NCBI RefSeq assembly: GCF_033807575.1
Contig: NC_084713.1
Location: 17,025,389-17,089,388, forward strand
Direction of reading: 5' to 3'
Origin: Cydia pomonella
Lineage: Eukaryota; Arthropoda; Insecta; Lepidoptera; Tortricidae
Length of the DNA: 64,000 bases
Position numbers and translations under genes: made by a program. Shown here piece by piece: positions 45,684 through 56,213 of this stretch; within the stretch, counting starts at the first letter, position 1; every line of letters starts with the position of its first letter. The notes under the pieces are model-generated. The model had not been told where the DNA came from. It did no database searches and saw only the letters and a list, made by a program, of their open reading frames with translations.

Positions 45684-46185
45684 TACTTCGTGAAAAGGTA
45701 TTATAATAAAAAGTATTTTAGCGTTTTTGGATATTCATCCCGTAAGGGGGTTAAAAAGGGGATGAAAGTTTGTATGGGAATCAAGTTTTATTTTAAGTTA
45801 GAGATTTGAAACTTCGTGAAAAGATGCTATATTAAAATAAAATAAAAGGAATTTCAGCGTTTATGAAAACTCATCCCTTAAGGAGTTTAAAACGGGGGTA
45901 AACGTTTGTATTGGAAACAAGTTTCATTTTAAGCTAGGAAATTGAAACTTGGTGAAAAGGTATTATATTAAAATGGAAGAATAACATTTTCTGCGTTTAT
46001 AAAAAATCATTCCCCATCCCATGAGGGTTAAAAATGGATGGATAAGTAGTTTATAACGGGAACGATTTTAGGAAGGGAGTAGATAGAGTAAATATTAGAA
46101 AGTACGAAAAATTATTTTAGTGTTTTTAAAAATACATCCTAGGGGCTAAAATTAGGGTTAAAATGGGGTTTTACGTGTCTTTCAG
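45684..46185. repeat. Degenerate tandem repeat, unit ~127-136 bp
   Basis: The marker 'actt(c/g)gtgaaaag' recurs at 45684, 45811 and 45947, giving periods of 127 and 136. Each unit also has 'gcgttt', 'tcatccc' and 'aagttt(t/c)attttaag'. A fourth, worn unit continues to about 46185. Satellite-like; no coding. Confidence 0.75.
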
Positions 46186-46384
46186 GAAATAAATCCACAT
46201 GCGACTTTTTCATTTCATATAGCAAAATTAAAGAGTATGACGCGTGGGAACATTTCCAGGAATGACAACAAATTGCCAATTATGGCTCTACCATGAAGAA
46301 TACACATTAATTAAGCGAATTCGCTCGACGCGAATGTTGGAATAATGTATCGCTATACTTTTATTTTCACAAATGTAGCGGAAG

Positions 46385-46516
46385 GCCCAATTCGAACTTT
46401 AAGATACGTTAAATATTAGGTCTAGATACGATATGGAAGAAACGTCAGTTTCGACACTAACATATGCGATCCATATTGTATCTAGACATTGCCGTGTCTT
46501 GAAGTTCGAATCGGGC
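46385..46516. mobile_element. MITE family F, short copy (132 bp)
   Basis: Ends 'gcccaattcgaactt' and 'aagttcgaatcgggc'. Inner 'tctagatacgatatgg' pairs with 'ccatattgtatctaga'. Confidence 0.75.
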
Positions 46517-47031
46517 TGGAAGTATTATTTTATCCCATGAAATGTGCCTATCCATAGATGGCTGTCGACCCTGCCAGCGCCAACGACAAACGAATTTCAT
46601 TCTATGAAGCTTTCTTCCGTTACACGTAGATAACGAATTATAGCCCACCATATTACGTACTTTAACACGTTTACTGCCAAGGACGCACTAAGCAAGTGGA
46701 GTTTTTTAGAAATTGCGGAACTAGGCACTGAAAGTGTTAAAACTGGCGCGTGAAGGTCACCCCTCTCGTGACACAAGGACGCCATATCCTGTCAAACGAT
46801 ATGATACCGCCATAGATTTCATCGAATTGCCAATAACTCAAGCTTATTAAATTTTATAACCTACATAAATTACTAAAAGACTGCCTAGAAAAATCGACAC
46901 GCTTTATATAAATCGTGCAACGATTGACAAGGTCAAAGGTTGGTATTTCAAGGCCAAAACTTTAGTTACATAATAGTACATTGTGTATTAAGAGCGATAA
47001 ACAAGAATTGACGAAGCCGAATGCTAGGGCT
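46517..47031. other. Gene-free stretch
   Basis: The two minus-strand frames at 46457-46785 have no domain and overlap the MITE. Confidence 0.4.
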
Positions 47032-47205
47032 TAATTAACACGAATTCGTAATTCTTGTACCGCCCGTGGCACACGCAATGTTTTTAATCACACTTGTGAG
47101 TAAAAAACTAAATTTCGAACGAAATAATTCGTAAACATGCTGTCATTTTAAAAAGTCGTCCGTCGTATTGTCATTTTTGACAGGTTCGGCATAGGCATCA
47201 AAGGC
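47032..47205 (+). repeat. Interspersed repeat, family I, copy 2
   Basis: Colinear with 12051-12230 in the same orientation ('gcccgtggcacacgcaatg'). Confidence 0.6.
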
Positions 47206-48272
47206 ACAGATCCATCCGGCATTTAGTCACGATTGAAAATGTAAAACATATTTTATACGGGTATTAAATTAATAAAATTACATATTTTAATCATAAACAA
47301 ACATATTAAATTATGAAAGTCAATATTTGAAACGTGAAACTCTCTTATATCCAAAGCCTGACCAGTAATATAGAATCACGCGTCACATTAAGTAAATTTT
47401 TCATACTAAACTGAACCACACTGAACTGTCATCCTATAGGTAGATACATATTATGAGGATATAAGCGCCCATTAAAATGCCCATGGTCATAAATTAAATT
47501 AAAAAATATATATTACCGCCCGTAAGTGCGGTACAATGACACCGTTTACGAGCAAGTGTGGGGAAATAATTATTTACTTGATTAAGTTTTTTTTTTTTCA
47601 TATTAATAGTTTATGAGATTATGAGACTGCCACATAACAATAGGCATTAAAATAGGACCACTCGAGTGATTTAATGCCTAATTACGAGTATATAAAATTA
47701 CATACAATGATTTATCTAGTTACCTATTTTCAGGAACCGTATGTTACGACCGGAATTGCGGCATCTTTGCTCTGTCGCGGATATCAGGTAGCGTCTCCGT
47801 AATAAATCTTGATCGCTCATTTAACAGGAAAGTGGTACTATAGTTAGTTTATTAACAACAAAACAAACTTATGTCATACATACTTATTTAAATATAAATT
47901 GAACGTCAAATGGCGGTAAAAATAAAAACTTTAGACACGCATGTCTTGCAACCATAGTTTTTTTTATTTATTTGAGATAAAACTAGAGTCGGCCCCAACT
48001 GTCATATCGTTCAATACATAGACATAAGATCCAAAAGACGAAGTCAAAGCCAGCTGCCACAGCCACATTTTTATGACATGTACGAGTACGATTAACAATG
48101 TGTAACTAAATGACAGCATCTGGTTACACATTAATCGTATGGCCACAGGGCCATAGCTCAAAAAAACCCTCGTGTGATAGGACCTACTTATTATGAACGA
48201 CTTCCGGCCGATATAAGAAGTGAACTGTGTAATCAGACATTCAAACGCCGATTGAGAGATTTTTCGTTGGAT
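47206..48272. other. Gene-free stretch
   Basis: AT-rich; a self-complementary 'ttaccgcccgtaagtgcggta' region near 47513. No gene. Confidence 0.4.
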
Positions 48273-48284
48273 ACACCGTTATAA

Positions 48285-49863
48285 GGCTACTTTGAAAGGT
48301 TAATGAATGAAGAAAATGATTGGAGCAGGGTACTGCAACACAAATTGATAAATATGGGTGTAGCGAGAGAAATATCCATGGATGAAGTAAGAGCGGCTGT
48401 GAGAGGTATGAAAAATGGAAAATCAGCAGGACCAGATGATATACCAGGAGAAGTATGGAAGTTATTGTGTGAGGATGGATGTAAGTGGCTGACTTTGTTC
48501 TTCAATAAGTTGTTGCATGAAGAAACCATTTCCGACGAATGGTGCGACAGTCTGCTGGTGCCCATATTTAAAAACAAAGGGGATGTGCAGGAATGCAACA
48601 ACTATAGAGGAATAAAGCTCATGTCACATAGCATGAAAGTATGGGAAAAAGTGATAGAGAGACGCCTGAGAGACGAGAGTGATATAACACAAAACCAATT
48701 CGGCTTTATGCCAGGAAGAGGTACAACAGACGCCATTTTTGCACTTCGCCAACTGTGCGAAAGATATAGACGTGGAAAAAAGAACTTGCATATGGTGTTT
48801 GTGGACCTCGAAAAGGCATACGATCGAGTACCCCGAGAGGTTTTGTGGTGGGCTCTGAAAGAGAAATGCGTGCCTGGGAAGTATGTGGAGCTAATTCGGT
48901 CAATGTACAACCGTTGTTGTACACGCGTCCGGTCAACTGCTGGCACCACCGACAGATTCAGTGTCACGGTAGGCTTGCACCAGGGATCGGCTCTGAGTCC
49001 CTACCTCTTTCTACTTATTATGGACGCTCTGTCGTCGGATATACAGGAGGAGGCACCCTGGTGTATGCTTTTCGCTGATGACATTGTGCTTGTGGGTGAA
49101 GACGGACTCGAGGTACAGAGCAGACTTGAGGAGTGGCGGCGGAAACTGGAGAATGTTGGCCTGAAGATCAGCAGATCTAAAACTGAACATATGTTCTGCG
49201 ATTTCGGCGGTCTCTCCGGTTTCGCTGCCATAGACCTCGATGGCGTTACATTGCCGGTCTGCTCCGATTTCAAGTACCTCGGTTCGCTCGTGCAGTGCGA
49301 TGGCGATATTGACCGTGACGTGAAAAACCGGATTAGCACAGGATGGATGAAATGGCGACAGATCACGGGAAAAAATTGTGACGCCCGGATGCCCCTCCGA
49401 CTGAAGGGTAAAATTTATAAAACCATTATAAGACCTGCCGTCATGTATGGATCAGAGTGTTGGGCCCTAAAAGTGACGGATGAAAAGAGATTGCATGTAG
49501 CGGAAATGAGAATGTTAAGATGGATGTGTGGTGTTACAAGAATGGATAGGATAAGGAATGAGTATATAAGAGGAAGTCTGAAAGTTGCACCCATAATAGA
49601 AAAAGTAAGAGCGTATCGCCTAGCGTGGTATGGGCATGTGATGCGGAGGGATGAAAGTCATGTGACGAGAAAGGTATTACGAATGAATGTGGAGGGATGG
49701 AACGGCAGAGGAAAACCTAGGAAACGGTGGATGGATTGTCTGAGAGATGACATGAAACGAACGCGAGTGAACGATGAGATGACGGGTGACAGAAAGATAT
49801 GGAAGGAAAAGACATGCTACGCCGACCCCAAATGAATGGGATAAGGGCAAGCGAATGATGATG
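48285..49863 (+). mobile_element. 5'-truncated RTE-clade LINE insertion, 12-bp target duplication
   Basis: acaccgttataa occurs at 48273-48284 and 49864-49875. The insert starts in mid-ORF and ends with 'gaatgatgatg', the short ATG-type 3' tail usual for RTE elements. A perfect duplication and an undamaged frame point to recent insertion. Confidence 0.9.
48303..49835 (+). CDS. RTE-type reverse transcriptase, lacking endonuclease
   Basis: An open frame of 510 codons; it is in fact open from 48285 (GYFERL before the first Met), because truncation cut the ORF there. Reverse transcriptase blocks in order: KSAGPDDIPGEVWKLL (about 41-56), NYRGIKLMSHSMKVWEKVIE (about 101), GRGTTDAIFALRQLCERYR (about 139), VDLEKAYDRVP (about 167), GLHQGSALSPYLFLLIMDAL (about 225), catalytic FADDIVLVGE (about 258), then a GLKISRSKTE block and the C-terminal YGHVMRRDESH and GRGKPRKRWMDC. 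All RT residues look intact. The N-terminal endonuclease is missing, so it cannot insert by itself. RTE clade is from motif style. It is not host coding sequence. Confidence 0.9.
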   Translation: MNEENDWSRVLQHKLINMGVAREISMDEVRAAVRGMKNGKSAGPDDIPGEVWKLLCEDGCKWLTLFFNKLLHEETISDEWCDSLLVPIFKNKGDVQECNNYRGIKLMSHSMKVWEKVIERRLRDESDITQNQFGFMPGRGTTDAIFALRQLCERYRRGKKNLHMVFVDLEKAYDRVPREVLWWALKEKCVPGKYVELIRSMYNRCCTRVRSTAGTTDRFSVTVGLHQGSALSPYLFLLIMDALSSDIQEEAPWCMLFADDIVLVGEDGLEVQSRLEEWRRKLENVGLKISRSKTEHMFCDFGGLSGFAAIDLDGVTLPVCSDFKYLGSLVQCDGDIDRDVKNRISTGWMKWRQITGKNCDARMPLRLKGKIYKTIIRPAVMYGSECWALKVTDEKRLHVAEMRMLRWMCGVTRMDRIRNEYIRGSLKVAPIIEKVRAYRLAWYGHVMRRDESHVTRKVLRMNVEGWNGRGKPRKRWMDCLRDDMKRTRVNDEMTGDRKIWKEKTCYADPK

Positions 49864-49875
49864 ACACCGTTATAA

Positions 49876-51012
49876 TCTATTAGTGAATTTGTGAACGATG
49901 TAAGATTTTGACGATCCTATACAGGACACTATCTTGACATTATTTTGAAATCCTAGTATCTTATAATTATTTAATTTTTGAATTGATATTTTATTGATTA
50001 GGTTTTTGTACATCTGTTTTGACGATCATAATATGAATTCTTGTAGATTGACATGCCTGCAATTTATAATGTAATCTGTGTTATGAAATAAATAAATCTA
50101 AATCATATGATATGATAAATTCATATCGATTAACTATCGACATTTTTTACAATTATAAATGTACTTGAAAGGTTTACGATGCCTAAAATGAATAAAAAGT
50201 ATAAAAACCCTTTTGTTATTTATGGAAGTTATCAGAGATCACGATTTTAGCGTCACGACACAAGTTGTAACGAAGGGAAATATCCAGTAGCATTTCTATG
50301 GTATTTATTTTTAGTGAAGTTATCAAAAGCTTCAATAAACGATACCAAAGTACACAGCTTAGCGATTTTGGTTTTTCTTATATTTGGCTAACCCTGCTGC
50401 AAAAGTGCAAACCCATTTCATGAATGAAATACATCCATCAAGTGGGTATTCACTTATACAGCTAGTGTACATCGGGAGAGGTGATTTGATTTATGACAAG
50501 ACGGCACGGCAATGTTCAGGAGGAGATTATAATTAATGAGCGCTTTGGTCTATAAATAATGGAAAAATATACACGATGTAACATGTGGAAACCGAAAGAT
50601 TTCTATAGTGTATTCTTGATCACATTTAGGGACTAAAATGTCACATAAACATTTCTGGTTTCCGCCTAGTTTCAGAGTAAATACCAATTAAAAAAAAATA
50701 TATCTTCTACTTATGACTTAGTGCAAAATGCCATTTTGATGGCGATGATGCCATTATGCGGCGTAGTCTAAATAGCCTTATTGATGGATGTCAAAAAGTG
50801 ACAAGTAACCGTTGAAAAAACAAGGATTTACAAAAAAATCGTCAAAATTCATTTTCAGTGTCAGTTTTACCATTTTATTATCTTTTTATGTATTTGTATA
50901 TACAAAAATGAAAAAAAAAAGATTTTTTTGGGCAATATTTACTAAAAAAATTTTTTCTTTTTTTGGCCTCAAAAGTGTGTGGTTAGAATCTTTCGGGTTC
51001 CACGTGTTACTG
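49876..51012. other. Gene-free stretch
   Basis: The frame at 50812-51051 is driven by A and T runs. No domain. Confidence 0.4.
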
Positions 51013-51151
51013 ATTTATTTTCTTGGTTCCAACTTCATGTCAATTCCGTGAAAGCAGGTAGACATGCAGAGACTCCTTGCTGTTCTATTTTCTACTAGAC
51101 GGTGTAACACTTACTGCTTTCACCACCGAAGTTGGAACCAAGAAAATAAAT
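51013..51151. mobile_element. ~139-bp foldback element
   Basis: Perfect 24-base arms (51013-51036 and 51128-51151, core 'cttggttccaactt'). Inside, 'gtgaaagcag' pairs with 'ctgctttcac'. Non-coding. Confidence 0.75.
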
Positions 51152-51747
51152 ACCTATTGATACTTCAAAACTAAGACTTCTGCTGTAACTGTATAAAATG
51201 ACATAAACAAGTTATCTTAAAAGTGTTCAAAGATAACTACTACTACGCATAATAATAAATAAATAAACTAATGTTTATAAATATTATTTATTTATTTTAT
51301 TTTATTCGGAAAACCAACAGCTTAAGTAAACTAAAACTAGATTAACATAAATATGTATCAGAGAAGCCAACTACAGGTTTCCACAGACAGGAAATAATTA
51401 ATATAAGCGTCTATAGAACATTCGTTGAAGCGACTCGAATATCGTGCTGTAAGGTTATTTCACAACAACAGGTACAGCAGCCAAAGTTTGTTACTCATTT
51501 AGCGCCACCCAGGGGATACGTGCAGGGTGTTAGTGGCAATTCCTGCGGACGTGAGTAACTTTATCCTTTAAGGATAAAACTTTTATTTAAATTATTAAAT
51601 AGTAAATATTTTGGCCTTAAATCAAAAATAACTTAATGTTTAGTTGATATTTTCTACCTACCAGCAGTTCTCTTTGCTAAATTCACTTTTAATAAGGTTG
51701 ACACTGTTTACTGTCCTAAATCACCTTCACTGCACTTTAAACTGACA

Positions 51748-52491
51748 ATGGAGTCCATCAAGCAGTCCGTGGCTGAGATGTCTGCAATCTTCAGCGCAAG
51801 GATGGCAGAGTTCCAGGGACAAATAGATAAGGCTACTCCGGGGAGTCCCACCATCTCTTCTGTTGCTGCGCAGTTTGAGGCTTTCCGATCATTTATAATG
51901 AAATCCTTGGAGACACTTCAGCAACAAGTGGAGTTCCTCAGCCATCAAGTCGACAGCCTGGAGATGCGGTCGAGGCGTAAGATTCTCCTCTTTCATGGTG
52001 TTGCTGAGGAAGATGGTGAGGATACTTCGGCGAGAGTTGTGGGATTGCTGAGGACCCATTTGAAGAGCGAGCTCACAACTGATGACATATCCCGGAGTCA
52101 CCAAATGGGGCGTCCTCGTAAGAACCTGACCAGATGTGTGTTAGTGAAGTTCCGCGACATTTCTCATCGCAACGACGTATGGTTTAGCAAAACCGCCTTG
52201 AAAGGAACGGGCGTGATAGTGTCAGAATTTTTGACCAAACCACGGCACGACGTCTTCATGGCTGCCCGTGAACGTCTCGGCGTTCGTAACTGTTTTACAC
52301 GGGACGGCAGTGTTTACGTTCAAGTTAAGGAAGGGGAACGCCGCTGCGTGTCATCACTCGCTGATCTCGACTCCATCAAGCCTGCGCCGGCGTCTCAACC
52401 CGCTGTAAGTACAGCTGTTGAATCAGGCCCGACTGCTAGCAAGCCAGACAGAAGGGTGAAGCGTCAGGGAGCTATCAAACCCCGTGTTTAA
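51748..52491 (+). CDS. LINE ORF1 protein (coiled coil plus RNA-binding-like domain)
   Basis: 247 residues. Residues about 35-75 form a likely coiled coil (FMKSLETLQQQVEFL, then VDSLEMRSRRKILLF). Residues about 76-185 resemble the RRM-like central domain of L1-type ORF1 proteins (HGVAEEDGEDTSARVVGLL, SRSHQMGRPRKNLTRCVLVK). The tail is basic (KPDRRVKRQGAIKP). Such proteins coat the element's RNA. No CCHC knuckle seen. The frame is complete and followed by ORF2 after a long spacer. Confidence 0.75.
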   Translation: MESIKQSVAEMSAIFSARMAEFQGQIDKATPGSPTISSVAAQFEAFRSFIMKSLETLQQQVEFLSHQVDSLEMRSRRKILLFHGVAEEDGEDTSARVVGLLRTHLKSELTTDDISRSHQMGRPRKNLTRCVLVKFRDISHRNDVWFSKTALKGTGVIVSEFLTKPRHDVFMAARERLGVRNCFTRDGSVYVQVKEGERRCVSSLADLDSIKPAPASQPAVSTAVESGPTASKPDRRVKRQGAIKPRV

Positions 52492-52920
52492 AACTAGTTT
52501 TATTATTGTGTTGTTAGTTGTAGTGTAAGTTGCTTGTCTCTCAATTTGACTCCTGTTTTTGACCGTGTAATATCTTGTGCGAATTTCTTTTTTACCCTCT
52601 TCTTACTTTAATATTTTTTGCAACTTCACATCTGTCGGTTAATAATGTTAATATTTTATTGTGTCAATTTCTTGTATACTTGTTCGCTTGGCACTGACAG
52701 GTAGTGAAAAATTGTCACAAGTGACACTTGACATGTATTAGTGTTGCCACTTTGTAAATTGCGTTTCATTGCTTACTTTAATTTTTTTATTGTATATTCA
52801 GTTACTGCTGGCGGGTAGTTGGAAATTGTTTTAGTGCATTTCTTAGTCTTAGTTGTTTTTATATTTATTGTAGTTTGATAATACTTATTCATTTATATAT
52901 ATATATATATTTATCCGTAA

Positions 52921-55845
52921 ATGGCAAACTTTAATGATTCTGACGAAAATAGTGATTTTGTTTCTGCTTCCTCTGATTGTGATGATAGCTTTCATAGTCT
53001 CCCTCCCTCTCTTCATGACTTACTTGACCTACAACTTTCTGACGTTCCCAAAAATTTTAATGTCGCGCATATAAATGCCCAAAGTATCCCCGCCCACTTT
53101 AATGATTTTTTATTAACTTTTGAACTAAGTCGTATTGACGCCATTTTGATCTCCGAGACTTGGCTCAAGCCTTGCCTCCCTTCTACCTCTTATTCGTTGC
53201 CCGGTTTTTGTTTAATACGTAATGATCGCTCTGGCAGGGGAGGTGGGGGTGTTGCTATTTATCTCCGTTCTCATATCCCGTATTCCATTTTAAGTATGTC
53301 TACTCAATCCCCTTCTTCTGACACCGCAGAGTATTTATTTCTAGAGTTGAGTCTATCTCACTCTAAAGTCCTTTTAGGGGTATTTTATTCTCCCTCCCTT
53401 CAAGTTAATTACTTTGGGTCTTTTGAAAAGCTTCTCGAGGATTTAATGCCATCATATACACATCATATAATTATGGGGGATTTTAATACATGTCTTCTAA
53501 AAAATGACTCTCGCTCCAAGTCTCTTAAATCTCTTTCTGAAGCCTGCAATATGTTCATCCTGCCATCCGGTCCCACACACTTTTTTCCTAACTGTTCTCC
53601 GTCGCTTCTCGACCTCACTTTTGTCTCATCTCTAGATCATGTTGCAAGGTATGTCCAATACTCTGCGGACGCCTTTTCATATCATCATCTGCTTTTTTTG
53701 TCTTATAAAATCCGTCCACCTAAGGCCAAACCTAAAATACTCTTTCAGCGCAATTTTAGTCGGATGAATGTTGAAAAGCTTCGTGAGGATGCCTCGAAGT
53801 TCGACTGGAGTGGTGTGTTTGAGGCTGTTTCTGTAGATGAGAAGGTATCGCTCTTTAACTCTGCTCTAACTCATCTCTACGATGTTCACGCTCCTGTACG
53901 CCCGGTAAAAATTAAGCACCTTCCTGCTCCCTGGCTTACTGCGGACATTAAGTTATTAATAGCAAAAAAGAATTTGGCTAAATCTAAATTTAAGTCATAC
54001 CCTTCAGATAAAAACAAGGCTAGGTACCATGCTTTGCGGAATCGTTGCAGTACAATATGCCGAGATGCTCAGAGGCGACACATTCACAATTCCGTGGAAA
54101 ATGGTAACCCCGCCAAAGTTTGGAAGTTTCTAAAGTCACTTGGAGTTGGGAAGCAACCTCAAAACTCAGTCGATCATAGCGTTGACCTTGACCAGCTTAA
54201 CCTGCACTTCTCTTCTTTTGCCTCCTTTTCTGGGTCAGTTAAGTTGGACACCCTTAACTTTCTTTCAAATATCCCAACTCCTGACTATCCCCCTTTCTCT
54301 CTTGCTCAATTTACTGACAGTGACGTTAAGAAGAACGTAATAGCCATCTCGTCTAATGCCGTTGGAGTCGATAACCTGAGCCGAAACATGATCCTTCCTC
54401 TCATTGACGTCATAGCTCCTATTATCACCTGTATCCTCAATAGCTCCATTTCTTCTAATGTTTTCCCATCGCTTTGGAAAGATGCCGACGTTATTCCTTT
54501 GCCTAAAACGTCCAGTCCCTCCTCCTTCTCAGACTACCGTCCTATTTCCATTCTTCCTTTCCTCTCAAAAGTTCTAGAGCGTCTAGTACATCAGCAGTTT
54601 ACTTCTTTTTTTAACAGACATGCGCTCATGAACCCATACCAATCTGGTTTCCGTTCAGGCCACAGCACAACTACCGCTCTTGTAAAAATTACTGATGATA
54701 TCCGGGCTGGTATGGATAATCGTAAGATCACGGTATTATCGCTTTTGGATTTCAGTAATGCTTTCAACACGGTTGACTTCGATATCTTGCTAGGCATATT
54801 GCGTTCACTTAATGTATCTCCTGCGGTAGTTGACTGGTTTCGCAGTTATTTAGTAGGGCGTCGGCAGCGTATAAAGGTGGATTCCTCTCGATCTTCGTGG
54901 TGCAACACGCTTGCTGGTGTCCCACAGGGCGGCGTGCTGTCTCCTCTTCTTTTCTCTATCTTTATAAACTCTATCACTTCCAATATTTTGTCCTCCTACC
55001 ACCTTTACGCTGATGACCTTCAAATATACTCTCAGGGCTCTGTTGCCGATCTACCACAGACTATCTGCGCCATGAACACTGACTTGGAGAGCATCTTAGA
55101 TTGGAGTAAGCGTTACGGTCTCAAGGTAAACCCTACTAAAACTCAGGTTATGGTAGTAGGTAGCTCAAAGCTTACTGCCCGGATTGATTTTGGCTCTCTA
55201 CCTGCCATTGTGTTTGACGGTATTCAGATTCCCTTCTCTCTCCAGGTAAGGAATCTCGGTGTCATGATGGACCAGAGTCTCTCTTGGGCACCTCAGGTGA
55301 GTGAGGTTAGTAGGAGGATGTTTGCTGCAATTGCATCGCTCCGCAGACTTCGAAATTTCTTGCCTTACGCCACTAAAATTGCGCTAGCTGAATCTCTCTT
55401 ACTGCCCATATTAGATTATGCTGACATTTGCTATCTTGACCTTACGCAGGATCAGCTGAATAAGCTTGAGCGCCTCCAGAATCTCTGTATAAGGTTTATA
55501 TTTGGCTTGCGCAAATATGACCATGTGTCTCAGTTTCGTTCTCAGCTCAAGTGGCTTCCTATTCGTCTTCGCCGTGACTCTCATGTTCTTGCCCTCCTTT
55601 ATGGCATTCTCTTTAACCCCGCTACACCACCTTATCTCCAAGAGCGTTTCAAGTATCTCTCTTCTATCAGATGTTCTCAGACTCATATTCTTGCTCCTCC
55701 CTTATCTACTTCAAAATTTTATAATAGCTCTTTTACATTCCGGGCTGTTCGGTTATGGAATGCTCTGCCAGTAGAATTAAGATTAGCTAAATCTCTCCCC
55801 ATTTTCAAAAATCAGCTGAAACTATACTTTCTATCTCTACCTTAA
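52921..55845 (+). CDS. LINE ORF2: endonuclease and reverse transcriptase
   Basis: 974 residues, uninterrupted. The apurinic-type endonuclease spans about 45-262, with N52, E79, D187/N189 (MGDFN) and D231 in place. The final motif, usually SDHH, reads SYHH at 253-256, so the Asp is Tyr254. Reverse transcriptase spans about 515-775: YRPISILPFLSKVLERLV (539-556), LLDFSNAFNTVD (608-619, catalytic D610), GVPQGGVLSPLLFSIF (666-681) and YADD (696-699). The C-terminal region (about 860-974) contains LKWLPIRLRR and FRAVRLWNALP, a tail seen in CR1/L2-like LINEs. The role is to nick DNA and copy the element's RNA into it. With Tyr254 the nicking step is doubtful. Alternative start codons further in would cut the endonuclease, so 52921 is used. 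Confidence 0.9.
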   Translation: MANFNDSDENSDFVSASSDCDDSFHSLPPSLHDLLDLQLSDVPKNFNVAHINAQSIPAHFNDFLLTFELSRIDAILISETWLKPCLPSTSYSLPGFCLIRNDRSGRGGGGVAIYLRSHIPYSILSMSTQSPSSDTAEYLFLELSLSHSKVLLGVFYSPSLQVNYFGSFEKLLEDLMPSYTHHIIMGDFNTCLLKNDSRSKSLKSLSEACNMFILPSGPTHFFPNCSPSLLDLTFVSSLDHVARYVQYSADAFSYHHLLFLSYKIRPPKAKPKILFQRNFSRMNVEKLREDASKFDWSGVFEAVSVDEKVSLFNSALTHLYDVHAPVRPVKIKHLPAPWLTADIKLLIAKKNLAKSKFKSYPSDKNKARYHALRNRCSTICRDAQRRHIHNSVENGNPAKVWKFLKSLGVGKQPQNSVDHSVDLDQLNLHFSSFASFSGSVKLDTLNFLSNIPTPDYPPFSLAQFTDSDVKKNVIAISSNAVGVDNLSRNMILPLIDVIAPIITCILNSSISSNVFPSLWKDADVIPLPKTSSPSSFSDYRPISILPFLSKVLERLVHQQFTSFFNRHALMNPYQSGFRSGHSTTTALVKITDDIRAGMDNRKITVLSLLDFSNAFNTVDFDILLGILRSLNVSPAVVDWFRSYLVGRRQRIKVDSSRSSWCNTLAGVPQGGVLSPLLFSIFINSITSNILSSYHLYADDLQIYSQGSVADLPQTICAMNTDLESILDWSKRYGLKVNPTKTQVMVVGSSKLTARIDFGSLPAIVFDGIQIPFSLQVRNLGVMMDQSLSWAPQVSEVSRRMFAAIASLRRLRNFLPYATKIALAESLLLPILDYADICYLDLTQDQLNKLERLQNLCIRFIFGLRKYDHVSQFRSQLKWLPIRLRRDSHVLALLYGILFNPATPPYLQERFKYLSSIRCSQTHILAPPLSTSKFYNSSFTFRAVRLWNALPVELRLAKSLPIFKNQLKLYFLSLP

Positions 55846-56063
55846 GTTGCCATTTATATATTGTATATGTGTAAGTATATATATATATATATATTGTATT
55901 ATATTATATTGTATATTTATTAGTATATTAGGTATTGTTTTAATACTTATATAAGTAGTATGTGTGTTTGTATTTAATAGTCTCCATATTTAGCTCCTTG
56001 CACTACCTGTTGACTTTTGTATGAGTTCGAAATTTCCTGCTACCTAAAGGTTGTCTGGAAGAG

Positions 56064-56079
56064 ATCGCTTTTTAGCGAT
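56064..56079 (+). promoter_or_regulatory. Hairpin in LINE 3' UTR
   Basis: atcgct-tttt-agcgat. Equivalent hairpins: 34209-34224 (same stem, loop tcat) and 20378-20392 (atccct/agggat). The stem is kept while one pair and the loop change, suggesting an RNA structure recognised by the element's RT. Confidence 0.6.
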
Positions 56080-56176
56080 AAGACCGCCTGTTGTTACCTG
56101 GTTCTATTTTCCTTTAAAAATCATTTGTAGTTTTACATGTATGTAAAATGTATAATTGTTGGTGCAATAAAGAATA

Positions 56177-56207
<31 letters not shown>

Positions 56208-56213
56208 TATCCC

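Larger units (their letters stand above)
51470..56209 (+). mobile_element. Near-complete CR1/L2-like LINE (two ORFs)
   Basis: Order: AT-rich leader of uncertain start, ORF1 (51748-52491), a 429-base spacer ending in a TA microsatellite, ORF2 (52921-55845), a 3' UTR with hairpin (56064-56079), 'gcaataaagaatattta' and a TTAC microsatellite tail (about 56180-56208). The last 700 bases match the truncated copy at 33624-34319. No target-site duplication was found, so the 5' limit is approximate. The 3' flank is an older LINE fragment. Confidence 0.85.

Noticed and set aside
48287..49366. Minus-strand ORFs over the RTE reverse transcriptase
   Set aside because: Shadows of the coding frame; no motif.
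50812..51051. 79-codon Phe/Lys-rich membrane-like ORF
   Set aside because: Produced by A and T runs; no start context or conservation clue.
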